A stretch of 64,000 nucleotides of DNA from BOKV01 sp041742235 (GCA_041742235.1 JBGSJA010000019.1:1-64000); one strand, 5' to 3'; shown: positions 8,691 through 17,332, numbered from the stretch's first letter. The notes: generated from the letters alone by a model not told the origin. Numbers and translations: made by a program.

Positions 8691-9085
8691 GCGGAGGTTT
8701 TCCGGTTCGGCAATCACGTCGTGGATGCCTGGGAGGGGCGTGTCAATGCGTGGCCGCTCGACGAAGGCCTGATCGACTACGTCGATGCGCGCTACGGCAC
8801 GGAAAGCGACGACAATCCGCTGTTCACGGCCAATGTCATTGCCAACGCACAGATCGAGGTGGACGGCAAGGCTCTGGATGCCTCCGACATCACGCCGGCG
8901 CCTCTTTCGGGAATGCTCAGCGAGGCCGGCGGTATCGAGGCCAGTGTCGCCACAGGTTACCACGCCATCGAATTCCTGCTGTGGGGCCAGGATTTGAACG
9001 GCACCGGGCCCGGCGCCGGAAACCGGCCGCATACCGACTTTGATCCGGCGAACTGCACCGGCGGCAATTGCGATCGCCGCGCCAA
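8691..9085 (+). pseudogene. Imelysin-family protein, internal fragment
   Basis: About 130 codons of an imelysin (peptidase M75-like, iron-regulated periplasmic protein). Diagnostic segments: EVFRFGN, DAWEGRVNAWPLDEGLIDYVD, EAGGIEASVATGYHAIEFLLWGQ and NRPHTDFDPANCTGGNCDRRA. The GxHxxE-type motif appears as GYHAIEF. Full proteins are around 400 residues. Here the N-terminal ~100 and C-terminal ~170 residues are missing, and upstream sequence enters without homology. On the right it runs within a few bases into a bacterioferritin tail in another frame. In intact relatives this protein heads an iron-uptake cluster with a second imelysin and a DUF1513 protein, both found broken just downstream. 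Confidence 0.8.
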
Positions 9086-9244
9086 GTTGCCGGAGACTAT
9101 GTTTCAATGCAGATATTCGAGGAATTGCTGAAGGACGAGAAAGGTCACACCGATTTCCTCGAGACGCAGCTTAATCTCATTGACCAGATCGGCATCCAGA
9201 ACTACGGCCAGCTCAACGCGGCATCGGCCGATGAGGCAGGGTAG
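9086..9244 (+). pseudogene. Bacterioferritin C-terminal fragment
   Basis: The last ~52 codons of a bacterioferritin: VAGDYVSMQIFEELLKDEKG, then HTDFLETQLNLIDQIG and the tail QNYGQLNAASADEAG before a TAG stop. The EExxH ferroxidase helix (ELLKDEKGH) is visible. Full-length Bfr is about 160 residues; the first ~105 are absent and the preceding bases belong to an imelysin gene in another frame. This is a deletion or rearrangement scar joining two iron-related genes. It is too short to form a ferritin shell subunit. Confidence 0.8.
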
Positions 9245-9283
9245 CCGTCATGCCAAGGCAGGGTGAGCACTTCCACGGTCCAA

Positions 9284-9936
9284 ATGGTGATGACGCGCAC
9301 GATCGAGGATGTCGTAAGGCCGGGTTATTCCAGGTTTGCGGGCGCCGCGAGCGATCTGATCCTTATCGCTGCAGCTACGCGCTAGCCATTGCCCGCAACC
9401 TCGAAACAATCGGCGAGGAGCTTTCCGCAAGCTGGGCTGACGGCGGGGATGCTTCCGGCAAATGGGTGGTGGGCCGCAATTCGGAGGCCGCCGCCGCGAC
9501 GCTCAATGAACTGCTCTCGACAATGATCCACGGGCTCGAGGCCGTGCGCGACTTGCGGCTGAGAGGCTTCCTTGACGTTGCCAACGGCAAGGACCGCCCG
9601 AGGCAGGCGATCTTCTGGCGCTCCGGCCAAACCGTTGCGTCGATCCGCGGCGACATCGCCGGGCTGGCGCGGATGTTCGAGGAATCGGCAATGATCGCGC
9701 TACTGCCGGAAGGCGTGACGAGCATAGCCGACTCGATCCGCTTCGAATTCAAAAAGATCGACGGCCTTCTGACAGGACTTGATGCGCCGGTCGCCCAACT
9801 CGTTGCGGACAAGGATGCGCGCGACAAGCTGGTCCTCGCGGACCTGCTTATCAAAGGCCTGGTGGAACGCTTCGACACGCAATACGCGCCCGCAGCGGGT
9901 CTGAGCGCAGGATTTTCATTCTCCGATGGCGATTGA
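9284..9936 (+). pseudogene. Second imelysin-family protein, internal deletion and frame change
   Basis: A second imelysin-type gene in two frames. From 9284/9290 one frame reads TIEDVVRPGYSRFAGAASDL, the normal N-terminal mature region, and stops at a TAG near 9391. From about 9376 the next frame continues with YALAIARNLETIGEEL through IRFEFKKIDGLLTGLD to the stop at 9936, a good match to the C-terminal half. The middle section (roughly 100 or more residues), normally holding the HxxE-type motif, is absent, and no signal peptide precedes the first part. Overlaps the next gene by 11 nt, as in intact clusters. Nonfunctional as written. Confidence 0.7.
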
Positions 9937-11012
9937 GACCGAACTTTGCCGCAGGGCATTATTGCGTGGCGCCGGCGCCGGCCTGCTGTCCTTGCTGGCG
10001 CCGGAAGCTGCAAGGGCGATGGAGCGATCGCAAGCCGTGCTTGCTTCCGCAGCAAGGAAACAAGACGGGACGCATTGCGTTTTCGTCCTGACGGAAGCCG
10101 GGGAAACGGTTTGGGAAGCGCCATTGCCCGGCCGCGGTCACGGTTTCGCAATTCACCCGCAGACCGGCAGGTTGGTCGCGTTCGCGCGGCGCCCGGGCAG
10201 TTTCGCTGTGGCCTTCCAGGGCCGGGAAGCGGAGCTGCTGGCATTGGCGACTCCGGCAGGCCGGCATTTTTGGGCATGGCCTGTTTTCAGCCGACGGCAG
10301 ATTGCTTCTGACGACGGAAAACGATTTCGAATCCGAGCGGGGAGTTCTGGGAATATGGGACGCAACCGACGGATATCGCCGGATAGCTGAATTCGAAACA
10401 TCCAGGCTGGATCCCCATGACATGGTCCTGATGCCGGACGGACGCACGCTGTGCGTTGCCAATGGCGGCATCCTCACCCATCCGGAGAGCGGCAGGGCCA
10501 AGCTCAATCTCGATTCGATGAAGCCGTCGATAGTCCTCATCGACATCAACGACGGCAGCCTGATAGCCCGGTTCGAGCCCCCTCCCACACTGTCCCGCCT
10601 GTCGCTGCGCCACCTCGCGGTTGGCAAGGACGCGAAGGTCTGGTTCGGCGCCCAGTGGGAAGGCAATGACATGGATACGCCGCCGCTCATTGGACATGCG
10701 GGTCCTGACCGCGGGCTGGTATTTGCCCCGCTCAATGAACAGACGCTTTCGAAACTCGGAAACTATGTTGGCTCGGTTGCCGCCAACGGCGACGGCAGCC
10801 AAATCGCCTTCACCTCGCCTTTCGGCGGTCATGCTGTCATCGTGGATGCGACAACGGGAAAAGTCGCCAGCGTGATCGAGCAGAAAAAGATCTGCGGCGT
10901 GACCGGAAGAATGTCCGGCTTTGTTTTCTCCTCGGAACTGGGACAAATGTCTGGCCGCCAGTTCCCGGTTGCGTGGGACAATCATATGCAGCATTTGCGC
11001 ACTGGCGCGTAG
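9926..11012 (+). pseudogene. DUF1513 beta-propeller-like protein, frameshifted
   Basis: DUF1513 proteins are Tat-exported, probably beta-propeller partners of imelysins in iron-uptake clusters. The first frame (9926 to about 10270) has a twin-arginine-like leader (RRALLRGAGAGLLSLLAPEA) and VFVLTEAGETVWEAPLPGRG. The second frame (about 10272 to 11012) continues the same protein with GHGLFSADGRLLLTTENDFE, then LDPHDMVLMPDGRTLCVANG and a normal C-terminus. The break lies in a run of five T at 10267-10271; four T would restore one frame of about 361 residues. This is either a real slippage mutation or a homopolymer error. Apart from that single base the gene looks intact, unlike the deleted genes before it. 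Confidence 0.8.
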
Positions 11013-11113
11013 CACCGGTCCAGGCCGATACTCTTGAAAACGTAACCAGTGCGGGAACGCTTCGGACCTGCGTCAGCGCGAAGAATTTGGCCACAGCGCT
11101 TGCTTCGAAGTCA

Positions 11114-11680
11114 TCATGACGAAGCCGAGCGAAAAATTGCGAGATCGTTCCAGACCATCTGGCCGGTCAGCCTGCCTTCGGCGACTTCGAACCGGTCGAT
11201 GAAGCGCACTGATGAAAAAGGCGTGCCGTCCGGCCATTCCCCGGCAAGCGTGCCGAAGCAATAGACTGCAATGCCGTTTTCGCTGAAGCACTCGTCAAAA
11301 CTCTCATAGGTCTTGCGCACGAAGCGGTAGCGGCCCCGGCTCCATTCGACCAGATCCTCGAGCTTCGTGAAACGCACATTGCCGGGGAATGTCATCTCGA
11401 AGCCTTCTGCAAGAAAGTCACGCGCGGCAGGAAGATCGCGCGCTTCCATGGCAGCAAGATAGGCCCGGACGATCTCCGCGGGCGCAGGCAGCGGAATACC
11501 TGGCGTCCGCGACTTTCTTCCGCGCATGTAGCCCGTCGGCTTGACCTCCACGATCTCCACGGCGATGCCGTCGAGAGGGGCGGCTATTGCCGACCGTACG
11601 GCATCCGTCAGGCGCGTCGCAATGCGTGTCCTTGTTGCATCGTCATATCCCTCGATGAGCGTGACCCTGACAATCGGCAT
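11114..11680 (-). CDS. Tautomerase domain fused to NTF2/SnoaL-like domain
   Basis: 188-residue two-domain protein from MPIVRVTLIEGYD at 11680; the longer upstream frame has no homology, and a CGGAGGAAAAGC-like ribosome-binding site precedes this ATG. Residues 1-60 form a 4-oxalocrotonate-tautomerase unit with the catalytic Pro directly after Met and a conserved VEVKPTGYMRGR end. Residues ~70-180 form an NTF2/SnoaL-like barrel (EIVRAYLAAMEARDLPAARD, then PDGTPFSSVRFIDRFEV). Tautomerases isomerise enol/keto acids; the NTF2 partner could bind or hydrolyse a ring product. Divergent from the GntR gene at 11789, so probably controlled by it and linked to the catabolic operon beyond. The fusion is uncommon and its substrate unknown. 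Confidence 0.8.
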   Translation of the reverse strand: MPIVRVTLIEGYDDATRTRIATRLTDAVRSAIAAPLDGIAVEIVEVKPTGYMRGRKSRTPGIPLPAPAEIVRAYLAAMEARDLPAARDFLAEGFEMTFPGNVRFTKLEDLVEWSRGRYRFVRKTYESFDECFSENGIAVYCFGTLAGEWPDGTPFSSVRFIDRFEVAEGRLTGQMVWNDLAIFRSASS

Positions 11681-11733
11681 GCTTTTCCTCCGTTTTCCAC
11701 AAGGCCGGCCCGGCAAGCCGGACCTGTGCATTG

Positions 11734-11757
11734 TTGACATAATGATATATTGACATA
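11734..11757. promoter_or_regulatory. Direct repeats TTGACATA in the divergent promoter
   Basis: Two identical 8-bp copies of TTGACATA start at 11734 and 11750, separated by the AT-rich octamer ATGATATA. They lie in the 108-nt gap between the tautomerase gene (minus) and the GntR/UTRA regulator (plus). Either copy can double as a -35 box. The equal 16-bp repeat distance, close to one and a half helical turns, suggests a regulator site, most simply for the adjacent GntR protein. Confidence 0.5.
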
Positions 11758-11788
11758 CCATTACACAAGCAGATAGCCGGGAACGTCA

Positions 11789-12673
11789 ATGGTCGGGACA
11801 GGTCAAGGGGCGACGCTGGGAATGTCGAACGGTGCAAGGCCGGGCGGCCAGCACTTGCGGCCAGATCCCAACAACCGCGTTCCGCTCTACCACCAGATCT
11901 TCCTCATCCTGCGCAACCGCATCTATGGCGGAACGCTGGCCCCGGGCGATATCGTCCCGGGCGAGCAGGAACTCTGCGCTGAATTTGGCGTATCGCGCAT
12001 AACCGCGAAGCGCGCGCTCAACGAAATGGCGGATGCCGGCCTGGTAGTCCGCGAGCGGGGCCGGGGAACAAGGGTGGTGAGCCGGCCGCCGCCGCCGGCC
12101 GTGACTTCATCCATCGAAGGCTGGCTGGAAAACATTTCCCTGATGGGACTGACGACCGAGGCCCGGGTGCTTGAATTCGCCTATGTCCCCGCCAGCGAGG
12201 ACATCGCCGCGGCACTGGGCACGGAGCAGGGAACACAGGTCCAGCGGGCAGTGCGGGTTCGCATGCTCGACGGGGAGCCGATGTCCTATCTCGTCACCTA
12301 TGTACCCAGCGACATCGGGCTGAGCTTTGGCCGCGAGGACCTCAACGCCAAGCCGCTGCTGCATCTGCTGGAAATGGCTGGCGTCAAGGTCGCCTCGGCG
12401 CGCCAGACGATCTCCGCCACGATTGCGGAAGCAGATGTCGCCAATGCCCTCTCCATCCATCCCGGCGCGCCGTTGATCGAGGTCCGGCGCATCGTCAGCG
12501 ACACTTCCGGCCGGCCGGTCGAATACATCCGCGTTCTATACCGGCCTGACCTTTATCGTTTCGAGATGTCCATGCGGCGCGTGCGCGGCAAGGAAGGCAT
12601 GCAATGGACGGCACAGGCGTCATCTCCGGTCCCCGCCGGCGACGGCGAAGGAAAGCCACACGGGGAACGATAA
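11789..12673 (+). CDS. GntR-family regulator with UTRA domain (HutC subfamily)
   Basis: Transcriptional regulator of 294 residues; a later start at 11822 is possible. The N-terminal winged helix (~25-95) has the family pattern PLYHQIFLILRNRIYGGTLA, PGEQELCAEFGVSRITAKRA and a wing RERGRGTRVV. The C-terminal UTRA effector domain (~115-270) ends with EYIRVLYRPDLYRFEM. HutC-type regulators repress catabolic operons until a pathway ligand binds UTRA. It is followed after 33 nt, on the same strand, by the binding-protein gene of the large catabolic operon, so it probably autoregulates and controls that operon as well as the divergent tautomerase fusion. Confidence 0.9.
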   Translation: MVGTGQGATLGMSNGARPGGQHLRPDPNNRVPLYHQIFLILRNRIYGGTLAPGDIVPGEQELCAEFGVSRITAKRALNEMADAGLVVRERGRGTRVVSRPPPPAVTSSIEGWLENISLMGLTTEARVLEFAYVPASEDIAAALGTEQGTQVQRAVRVRMLDGEPMSYLVTYVPSDIGLSFGREDLNAKPLLHLLEMAGVKVASARQTISATIAEADVANALSIHPGAPLIEVRRIVSDTSGRPVEYIRVLYRPDLYRFEMSMRRVRGKEGMQWTAQASSPVPAGDGEGKPHGER

Positions 12674-12706
12674 TCAAGCCACTGACAAATCGACAGGAGG
12701 ACTAGC

Positions 12707-13951
12707 ATGGCAGACAAGTTCGCAGGAAAGGGATCAAGGGCCGTGATGCGGCGTCGCGATTTCCTGGCGGCCGGTGCAACGGCCATAGGCGTGGGCGTGA
12801 TGGGTTTTCCCGCAGTACTGAGGGCGCAGCCCGCAGCGGTAAAGATCGGCCTCATTCATCCGGTCTCCGGCTTTATCGCCTTTTCGGGCACGCAGTGCCG
12901 CGCGGGGGCCGAGATGGCCATCGCCGACATCAATGCCGCCGGCGGCATCAAGTCGATGGGCGGCGCCATGCTGGAGGCGATGCTGGCCGACAGCCAGGGC
13001 AAGCCGGATGTCGGCGCAGCCGAGGTGGGCAAGATGGTCGAGGCTGGCGCACACGGCATCGTGGCCGGTTATTCGTCAGCCATTTCGCTGGCGACATCGC
13101 AGGAAGCGGCCAAGACCAACACGCCCCATGTGGTGGATGTCGGGGTTTCCGACCAGATCGTCCAGCGCGGCCTTGCAAACACGTTCCGCTTCTCGCCGGG
13201 CTACGGCAAGACCGCAGAAATGGCGGTAACCAACCTCGACACGATCAACAAGGCAGCCGGCTCGCCCGCCAAGACCGCGATGATCATCCATGAGGAATCG
13301 CTGTTTGGCACGGGCACAGCGGAACTGTTGAACAAGAAGCTGCCGGAGATCGGCATCCAGGTCGTCGAAACCATCAAGCACGCCAATCCGACGCGCGACT
13401 TCACCAACATCGCGCTCCAGATCAAGTCGAAGAAGCCGGACCTGATCATTCCGGCCAACTACTACAACGAATATGTGCTGCTCGCCCGCACGCTGCGCCA
13501 GCAGCAGATCGAGGCGCAGGGCATCTATTCGGTGCTCGGCGGCGCGGCTTCCAGCTACCAGTTCGTCAAGGAGTTCCCGGAAGCGGCCGAACTCATCATG
13601 GACTGCAACCACTGGTACAATCCGAAGTCGGAGCTTGCGTTGAACCGCCGCAAGGCCGCCGAGGCAAAGGGCCTTGTCTATACCTACGAAGTCTTCCTCG
13701 CCTACAATGCGGTAGCGCTGCTCGCCGACGCGATCGAACGGGCGGGATCGGTGGAAAAGGACGCGGTGAATGCCGCACTCGCCAGCTCGACCTGGGACCA
13801 GCATGGCATGCCCTACGGCCCCACCAAGATGGTGAACGGCCAGAACGAAGGCGCGCAGCCGGTCAACACGCAGGTCCAGAAGGGCGTGATCGAGGTGATC
13901 TTCCCGAAGGAATTCGCTTCCGCCGAAGCGATCTTCCCGGCGAAGATGTAG
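12707..13951 (+). CDS. ABC transporter substrate-binding protein (branched-chain amino acid type)
   Basis: Periplasmic binding protein of the Leu/Ile/Val (Peripla_BP_6) type, 414 residues. A strong ribosome-binding site (AGGAGG) precedes the ATG at 12707. The leader has a twin-arginine signature (MRRRDFLAAGATAIGVGVMG) and the mature protein starts near AQPAAVKIGLIHPVSG. Family landmarks include AGAEMAIADINAAGGI and VVETIKHANPTRDFTNIALQ. First gene of the 13-kb operon, feeding the LivHMGF proteins that follow. Substrate is not predictable from sequence; the operon enzymes suggest a small carboxylic or cyclic amide compound rather than leucine. A strong hairpin directly follows the stop codon. 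Confidence 0.92.
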   Translation: MADKFAGKGSRAVMRRRDFLAAGATAIGVGVMGFPAVLRAQPAAVKIGLIHPVSGFIAFSGTQCRAGAEMAIADINAAGGIKSMGGAMLEAMLADSQGKPDVGAAEVGKMVEAGAHGIVAGYSSAISLATSQEAAKTNTPHVVDVGVSDQIVQRGLANTFRFSPGYGKTAEMAVTNLDTINKAAGSPAKTAMIIHEESLFGTGTAELLNKKLPEIGIQVVETIKHANPTRDFTNIALQIKSKKPDLIIPANYYNEYVLLARTLRQQQIEAQGIYSVLGGAASSYQFVKEFPEAAELIMDCNHWYNPKSELALNRRKAAEAKGLVYTYEVFLAYNAVALLADAIERAGSVEKDAVNAALASSTWDQHGMPYGPTKMVNGQNEGAQPVNTQVQKGVIEVIFPKEFASAEAIFPAKM

Positions 13952-13963
13952 TTCGCGCAACCC

Positions 13964-13988
13964 ACGGCCGGGCCTTGCGCCCGGCCGT
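13964..13988 (+). terminator. GC-rich hairpin after the binding-protein gene
   Basis: A perfect 10-bp stem: ACGGCCGGGC (13964-13973), loop CTTGC, then GCCCGGCCGT (13979-13988), followed by CCTGTTTCTC. The weak T tract and the position 12 nt after the binding-protein stop, inside an operon, suggest partial termination or 3' end protection. Either would let the binding protein be made in excess over the membrane subunits. Confidence 0.65.
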
Positions 13989-14014
13989 CCTGTTTCTCTG
14001 AGCCACAGGCCGCC

Positions 14015-14887
14015 ATGCCCGACCTAGCGATCATCGTTCCATCCGTGCTCAACGGCCTGACGACAGGGGCGTTGTATGCGCTGATCGCGCTCGGCCTGAC
14101 GCTGATCTACGGCGTGCTGCACATCATCAATTTCGCACATGGCGCATTGCTGATGCTTGGCCTTTACGCAGTGTATTTCCTAAAGGTGCGCCTCGGCATC
14201 GACCCATACGTCTCGCTGTTGATCGTCCCGCCGGCCATGTTCGTGTTCGGCTATGCCCTGCAGCGCGGAATAATCGCGCGCGCCAGCCACGGCCGCGACG
14301 AGAACATACTCCTCGTCACGCTCGGCCTATCCATCGTGATGGAGAATCTGGCGCTGTTTTTCTTCAAGTCCGACACGCGCATTGTCGAGACGCCCTATTC
14401 CTTCGAGACGATCGAGATATTCGGGGCGTTCCTGCCGGTGCCCAAGGTCGTGGCCTTCGCAGGCGCATTGGTGACCGCGACGCTTCTTTGGCTGCTGATG
14501 ACACGTACCGACCTTGGCCGCGCCATCCGCGCACTTGCCAAGGAACGTACCGGCGCCAAGCTGGTCGGCATCGACGCCGACCACGTTTTCGGCGTCAGTT
14601 TCGGGCTGGGCATTGCCTGCCTCGGCGTTGCCGCCTGCCTGCTGCTGCCAAGCTATTACGTGAGCCCGCAAGTCGGCAGCGGCTTCGTGCTGATCGCCTT
14701 CACCATCGTCGTACTCGGCGGCATGGGTTCCTTCGTCGGCGCCATGATCGGGGGCCTGATCATCGGCGTGGTCGAGGCGCTTGGCGGGCTCTTCCTCGGC
14801 GAGAGCCTGGGACAGATCGGCATATTCCTGATCTTCATCCTCGTCCTGATCCTGAGGCCAACCGGCCTTCTCGGCCACAAGGCTTGA
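14015..14887 (+). CDS. Branched-chain-type ABC transporter permease (LivH family)
   Basis: Inner-membrane permease, 290 residues with about eight hydrophobic segments. LivH landmarks: NGLTTGALYALIALGLTLIY near the N-terminus, INFAHGALLMLG, and the cytoplasmic coupling region IRALAKERTGAKLVGIDADH. The end reads LILRPTGLLG as in most LivH proteins. Sits 63 nt after the binding-protein gene, past the hairpin, and four bases before the LivM start. Partner of the LivM protein at 14892; together they form the channel powered by the two ATPases downstream. Confidence 0.93.
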   Translation: MPDLAIIVPSVLNGLTTGALYALIALGLTLIYGVLHIINFAHGALLMLGLYAVYFLKVRLGIDPYVSLLIVPPAMFVFGYALQRGIIARASHGRDENILLVTLGLSIVMENLALFFFKSDTRIVETPYSFETIEIFGAFLPVPKVVAFAGALVTATLLWLLMTRTDLGRAIRALAKERTGAKLVGIDADHVFGVSFGLGIACLGVAACLLLPSYYVSPQVGSGFVLIAFTIVVLGGMGSFVGAMIGGLIIGVVEALGGLFLGESLGQIGIFLIFILVLILRPTGLLGHKA

Positions 14888-14891
14888 TGCA

Positions 14892-15881
14892 ATGCGCCAG
14901 CTTGCAATCCTTCTCGCCGTTTTCGGGGCAATCGCACTGGCGCCCCTGGCGCTGTCCTCCGACGCCAGCCTCAACATCGTCATCATGACACTCTACGCGG
15001 CGCTTCTGGGCCAGGCATGGAACATCCTTGGCGGCTATGGCGGGCAGGTTTCCTTCGGCCACGCCGCCTATTTCGGAACGGGGGCCTATGCGGTCGCCAT
15101 TCTCCAGGTCCAGTTCGGCGTAAATCCCTGGATCGGCATGATCGCAGGCGCGCTTGCAGCAAGCGCGGTCGCTGCATTCATTGGGTTCTCGTCCTTCCGC
15201 TATGGCCTTCGCGGTTCGTATTTCGCGCTGGTTACGCTCGCATTCGCGGAGGTGCTGCGAATCCTTTCGAACTCGGTCGGCTTTACCGGCGCGGGCGTCG
15301 GCATCCTCGTGCCGCTGGACCGCAGCGCCGTCAATTTCCAGTTCGCAGACCGCGCCGGCTTCTTCTGGGTCATCTGGACGATGTGCCTTTCCTGCTTCAT
15401 CGCGGTCTGGGCGATGGCCAATTCGCGCTTTGGTGCACAGCTTACGGCGGTCCGCGACAATGAGGACGCAGCACGCGCACTTGGCGTCAACGCCTTCGCG
15501 GTAAAGATGCAAGCGATCGTACTGTCTGGCTTCTTCAGCGGATTGGCCGGTGTTTTCTACACCCAGTATTTCCTCTATCTCGATCCGCAAATCGCCTATG
15601 GCGCGGCCATTTCGGTGGAGAGCCTGCTGGTTCCGATCATCGGCGGCATGGGAACGCTGTTCGGCCCGCTGCTGGGGGCGGCGGCGTTGCACGCGCTCTC
15701 GGAAGTTACGCGCGAAATCATTGGCGACGTGCCGGGCATCAGCCTGGTCCTGTACGGCGTTCTGCTCGTGGTCATGGTGCTGTTCATGCCGCGCGGACTT
15801 GCCAGCGTTGCGCATCTGCGCCGCCGAAAGCCCGCGGCCGCCCAGCCCGCCGCCGATGCACCGGAGGCCGGGCATGCTTGA
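14892..15881 (+). CDS. Branched-chain-type ABC transporter permease (LivM family)
   Basis: Second membrane subunit, 329 residues. The typical LivM beginning is visible (LNIVIMTLYAALLGQAWNIL, GGYGGQVSFGHAAYFGTGAY), as are RYGLRGSYFALVTLAFAEVL and the cytoplasmic helix AVRDNEDAARALGVNAFAVK. The end MPRGLASVAHLRRR is polar and cytoplasmic. Overlaps the ATPase start at 15874 by 8 nt, so translation is coupled. Nothing unusual in length or motifs. Confidence 0.93.
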   Translation: MRQLAILLAVFGAIALAPLALSSDASLNIVIMTLYAALLGQAWNILGGYGGQVSFGHAAYFGTGAYAVAILQVQFGVNPWIGMIAGALAASAVAAFIGFSSFRYGLRGSYFALVTLAFAEVLRILSNSVGFTGAGVGILVPLDRSAVNFQFADRAGFFWVIWTMCLSCFIAVWAMANSRFGAQLTAVRDNEDAARALGVNAFAVKMQAIVLSGFFSGLAGVFYTQYFLYLDPQIAYGAAISVESLLVPIIGGMGTLFGPLLGAAALHALSEVTREIIGDVPGISLVLYGVLLVVMVLFMPRGLASVAHLRRRKPAAAQPAADAPEAGHA

Positions 15882-16620
15882 AATCAGCGGCATCACCAAG
15901 AGTTTCGGCGGCGTGCAGGCTTCGCGCAACGTCACGATGAACGTGCCCCAAGGCGGCATCACGTCGCTGATCGGGCCGAACGGCGCCGGCAAGACGACGC
16001 TGTTCGCGCTCATTACCGGCTTCCACAGACCGGACGCAGGCTTCGTCCGGTTCCTCGGCGAAGACATTACCGGCCTTGCCCCGGAGAAGATCGCCGCGCG
16101 CGGCATGGTCCGGACTTTCCAGATCGTCCAACCCTTCGCCGGCCAGACGGTCCGCGAAAACATCGCCGTCGGAGCGCATCTGCGCCTTCGCCGGCGCGCC
16201 GATGCACTCGAAAAAGCCGAGATGGTCGCCCGCCAGGTCGGCCTGGCGGAACGGCTGGACAGCGACGCGGCGGCGCTTACCGTCGCGGGTCGCAAGCGCC
16301 TCGAAGTTGCCCGCGCGCTTGCCACGGACCCGAAGCTGATCCTGTTCGACGAGGTGTTGGCCGGCCTCAACCCGTCGGAAATACGCGACGTCATTCCGGT
16401 CATCCGCGCCGTCGCCGAAACCGGCGTGACCATCCTGCTCATCGAGCATGTCATGCAGGCGGTCATGAGCCTGTCGAGCCATGCCTGGGTGCTGAACCAG
16501 GGCGAGATCATCGCGCAGGGCCCTCCCCGCGAAATCGTGGCGAACCCCGCCGTTGTCGAGGCCTATCTCGGCAAGGGCATGGCGGAGCGAATGGCGAGGC
16601 GGGAGGCTAGTCATGCTTGA
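15874..16620 (+). CDS. ABC transporter ATP-binding protein (LivG family)
   Basis: Cytoplasmic ATPase subunit, 248 residues starting MLEISGITKSFGG inside the end of the LivM gene. Walker A is GPNGAGKTT and Walker B ends LILFDEVLAGL. The signature motif is altered: where LSxGQ is expected the protein reads LTVAGRKRLE, a variant known from LivG-type subunits. The H-loop is LLIEHVM. Start chosen by the 8-nt overlap and because the longer frame upstream is only a shadow of LivM. Pairs with the LivF-type ATPase that overlaps its end. Confidence 0.92.
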   Translation: MLEISGITKSFGGVQASRNVTMNVPQGGITSLIGPNGAGKTTLFALITGFHRPDAGFVRFLGEDITGLAPEKIAARGMVRTFQIVQPFAGQTVRENIAVGAHLRLRRRADALEKAEMVARQVGLAERLDSDAAALTVAGRKRLEVARALATDPKLILFDEVLAGLNPSEIRDVIPVIRAVAETGVTILLIEHVMQAVMSLSSHAWVLNQGEIIAQGPPREIVANPAVVEAYLGKGMAERMARREASHA

Positions 16621-17332
16621 GGCCGCCATGCTTGAGGTCAGCGGATTGCGCGGCGGTTACGGCCCGGTCGAGATCCTGCGCGGCATCGACATCGAAATTA
16701 GCCGCGGGGACATTGTCGCCCTGCTCGGCTCCAATGGCGTTGGCAAGACCACCTTCGCCACCATCGTGTCCGGGCTCCGGCGTCCATGGGGCGGAACGGT
16801 GCGGTTCCAGAGCCGCGACATCACACGCCTGCCGGCGCAGGCGATTGTCGACAGCGGCCTCATCCAGGTTCCGGAGGGACGGCACATCTTCCCGAATCTC
16901 AGCGTCCGCGAAAATCTCCTGCTCGGAGCGTACCGGCGCGGGCGGGCCAACCGGTCCGCCAACCTTGAGCGCATCACAGATATCTTTCCGCGCCTTCGCG
17001 AACGCTTCGAACAAAGGGCCGGAACCCTTTCGGGCGGCGAGCAACAGATGCTCGCAATCGGACGCGGCATGATGGCCGAGCCTGAAATCCTCATCCTCGA
17101 CGAGCCGTCAATCGGCCTGTCGCCGCTGCTGGTCGAGGAAATGTTCGCGCTCATCAAACGGCTGAACGAAGAGGGGCTGACGATCCTTCTTGTCGAGCAG
17201 AACGTGCTGCAATCGCTGGAAATCGCGACCCGCGCCTTTGTCATGGAAAATGGCGAGATCAGGCTCTCGGGACGCCCGTCCGAAATGATGGACGATCCCG
17301 AACTCCAGCGCTCCTATCTGGGGCTCGCGTGA
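16613..17332 (+). CDS. ABC transporter ATP-binding protein (LivF family)
   Basis: Second ATPase subunit, 239 residues from the ATG at 16613, overlapping the LivG stop; an ATG at 16628 in the same frame is also possible. Walker A GSNGVGKTT, signature LSGGEQQMLAIGRGMM, Walker B LILDEPSIGL, H-loop LLVEQNV. The IQVPEGRHIFPNLSVRENLL segment is characteristic of LivF. Completes the transporter. Its stop codon overlaps the start of the aconitase-like gene (TGATG), so transport and catabolic genes are one translationally coupled unit. Confidence 0.93.
   Translation: MLEAAMLEVSGLRGGYGPVEILRGIDIEISRGDIVALLGSNGVGKTTFATIVSGLRRPWGGTVRFQSRDITRLPAQAIVDSGLIQVPEGRHIFPNLSVRENLLLGAYRRGRANRSANLERITDIFPRLRERFEQRAGTLSGGEQQMLAIGRGMMAEPEILILDEPSIGLSPLLVEEMFALIKRLNEEGLTILLVEQNVLQSLEIATRAFVMENGEIRLSGRPSEMMDDPELQRSYLGLA

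Noticed and set aside
15874..16620. Defective LivG ATPase because the LSGGQ signature is altered
   Set aside because: The LTVAGRKRLE variant is a usual form in LivG-type subunits and the Walker A, Walker B and H-loop are intact.
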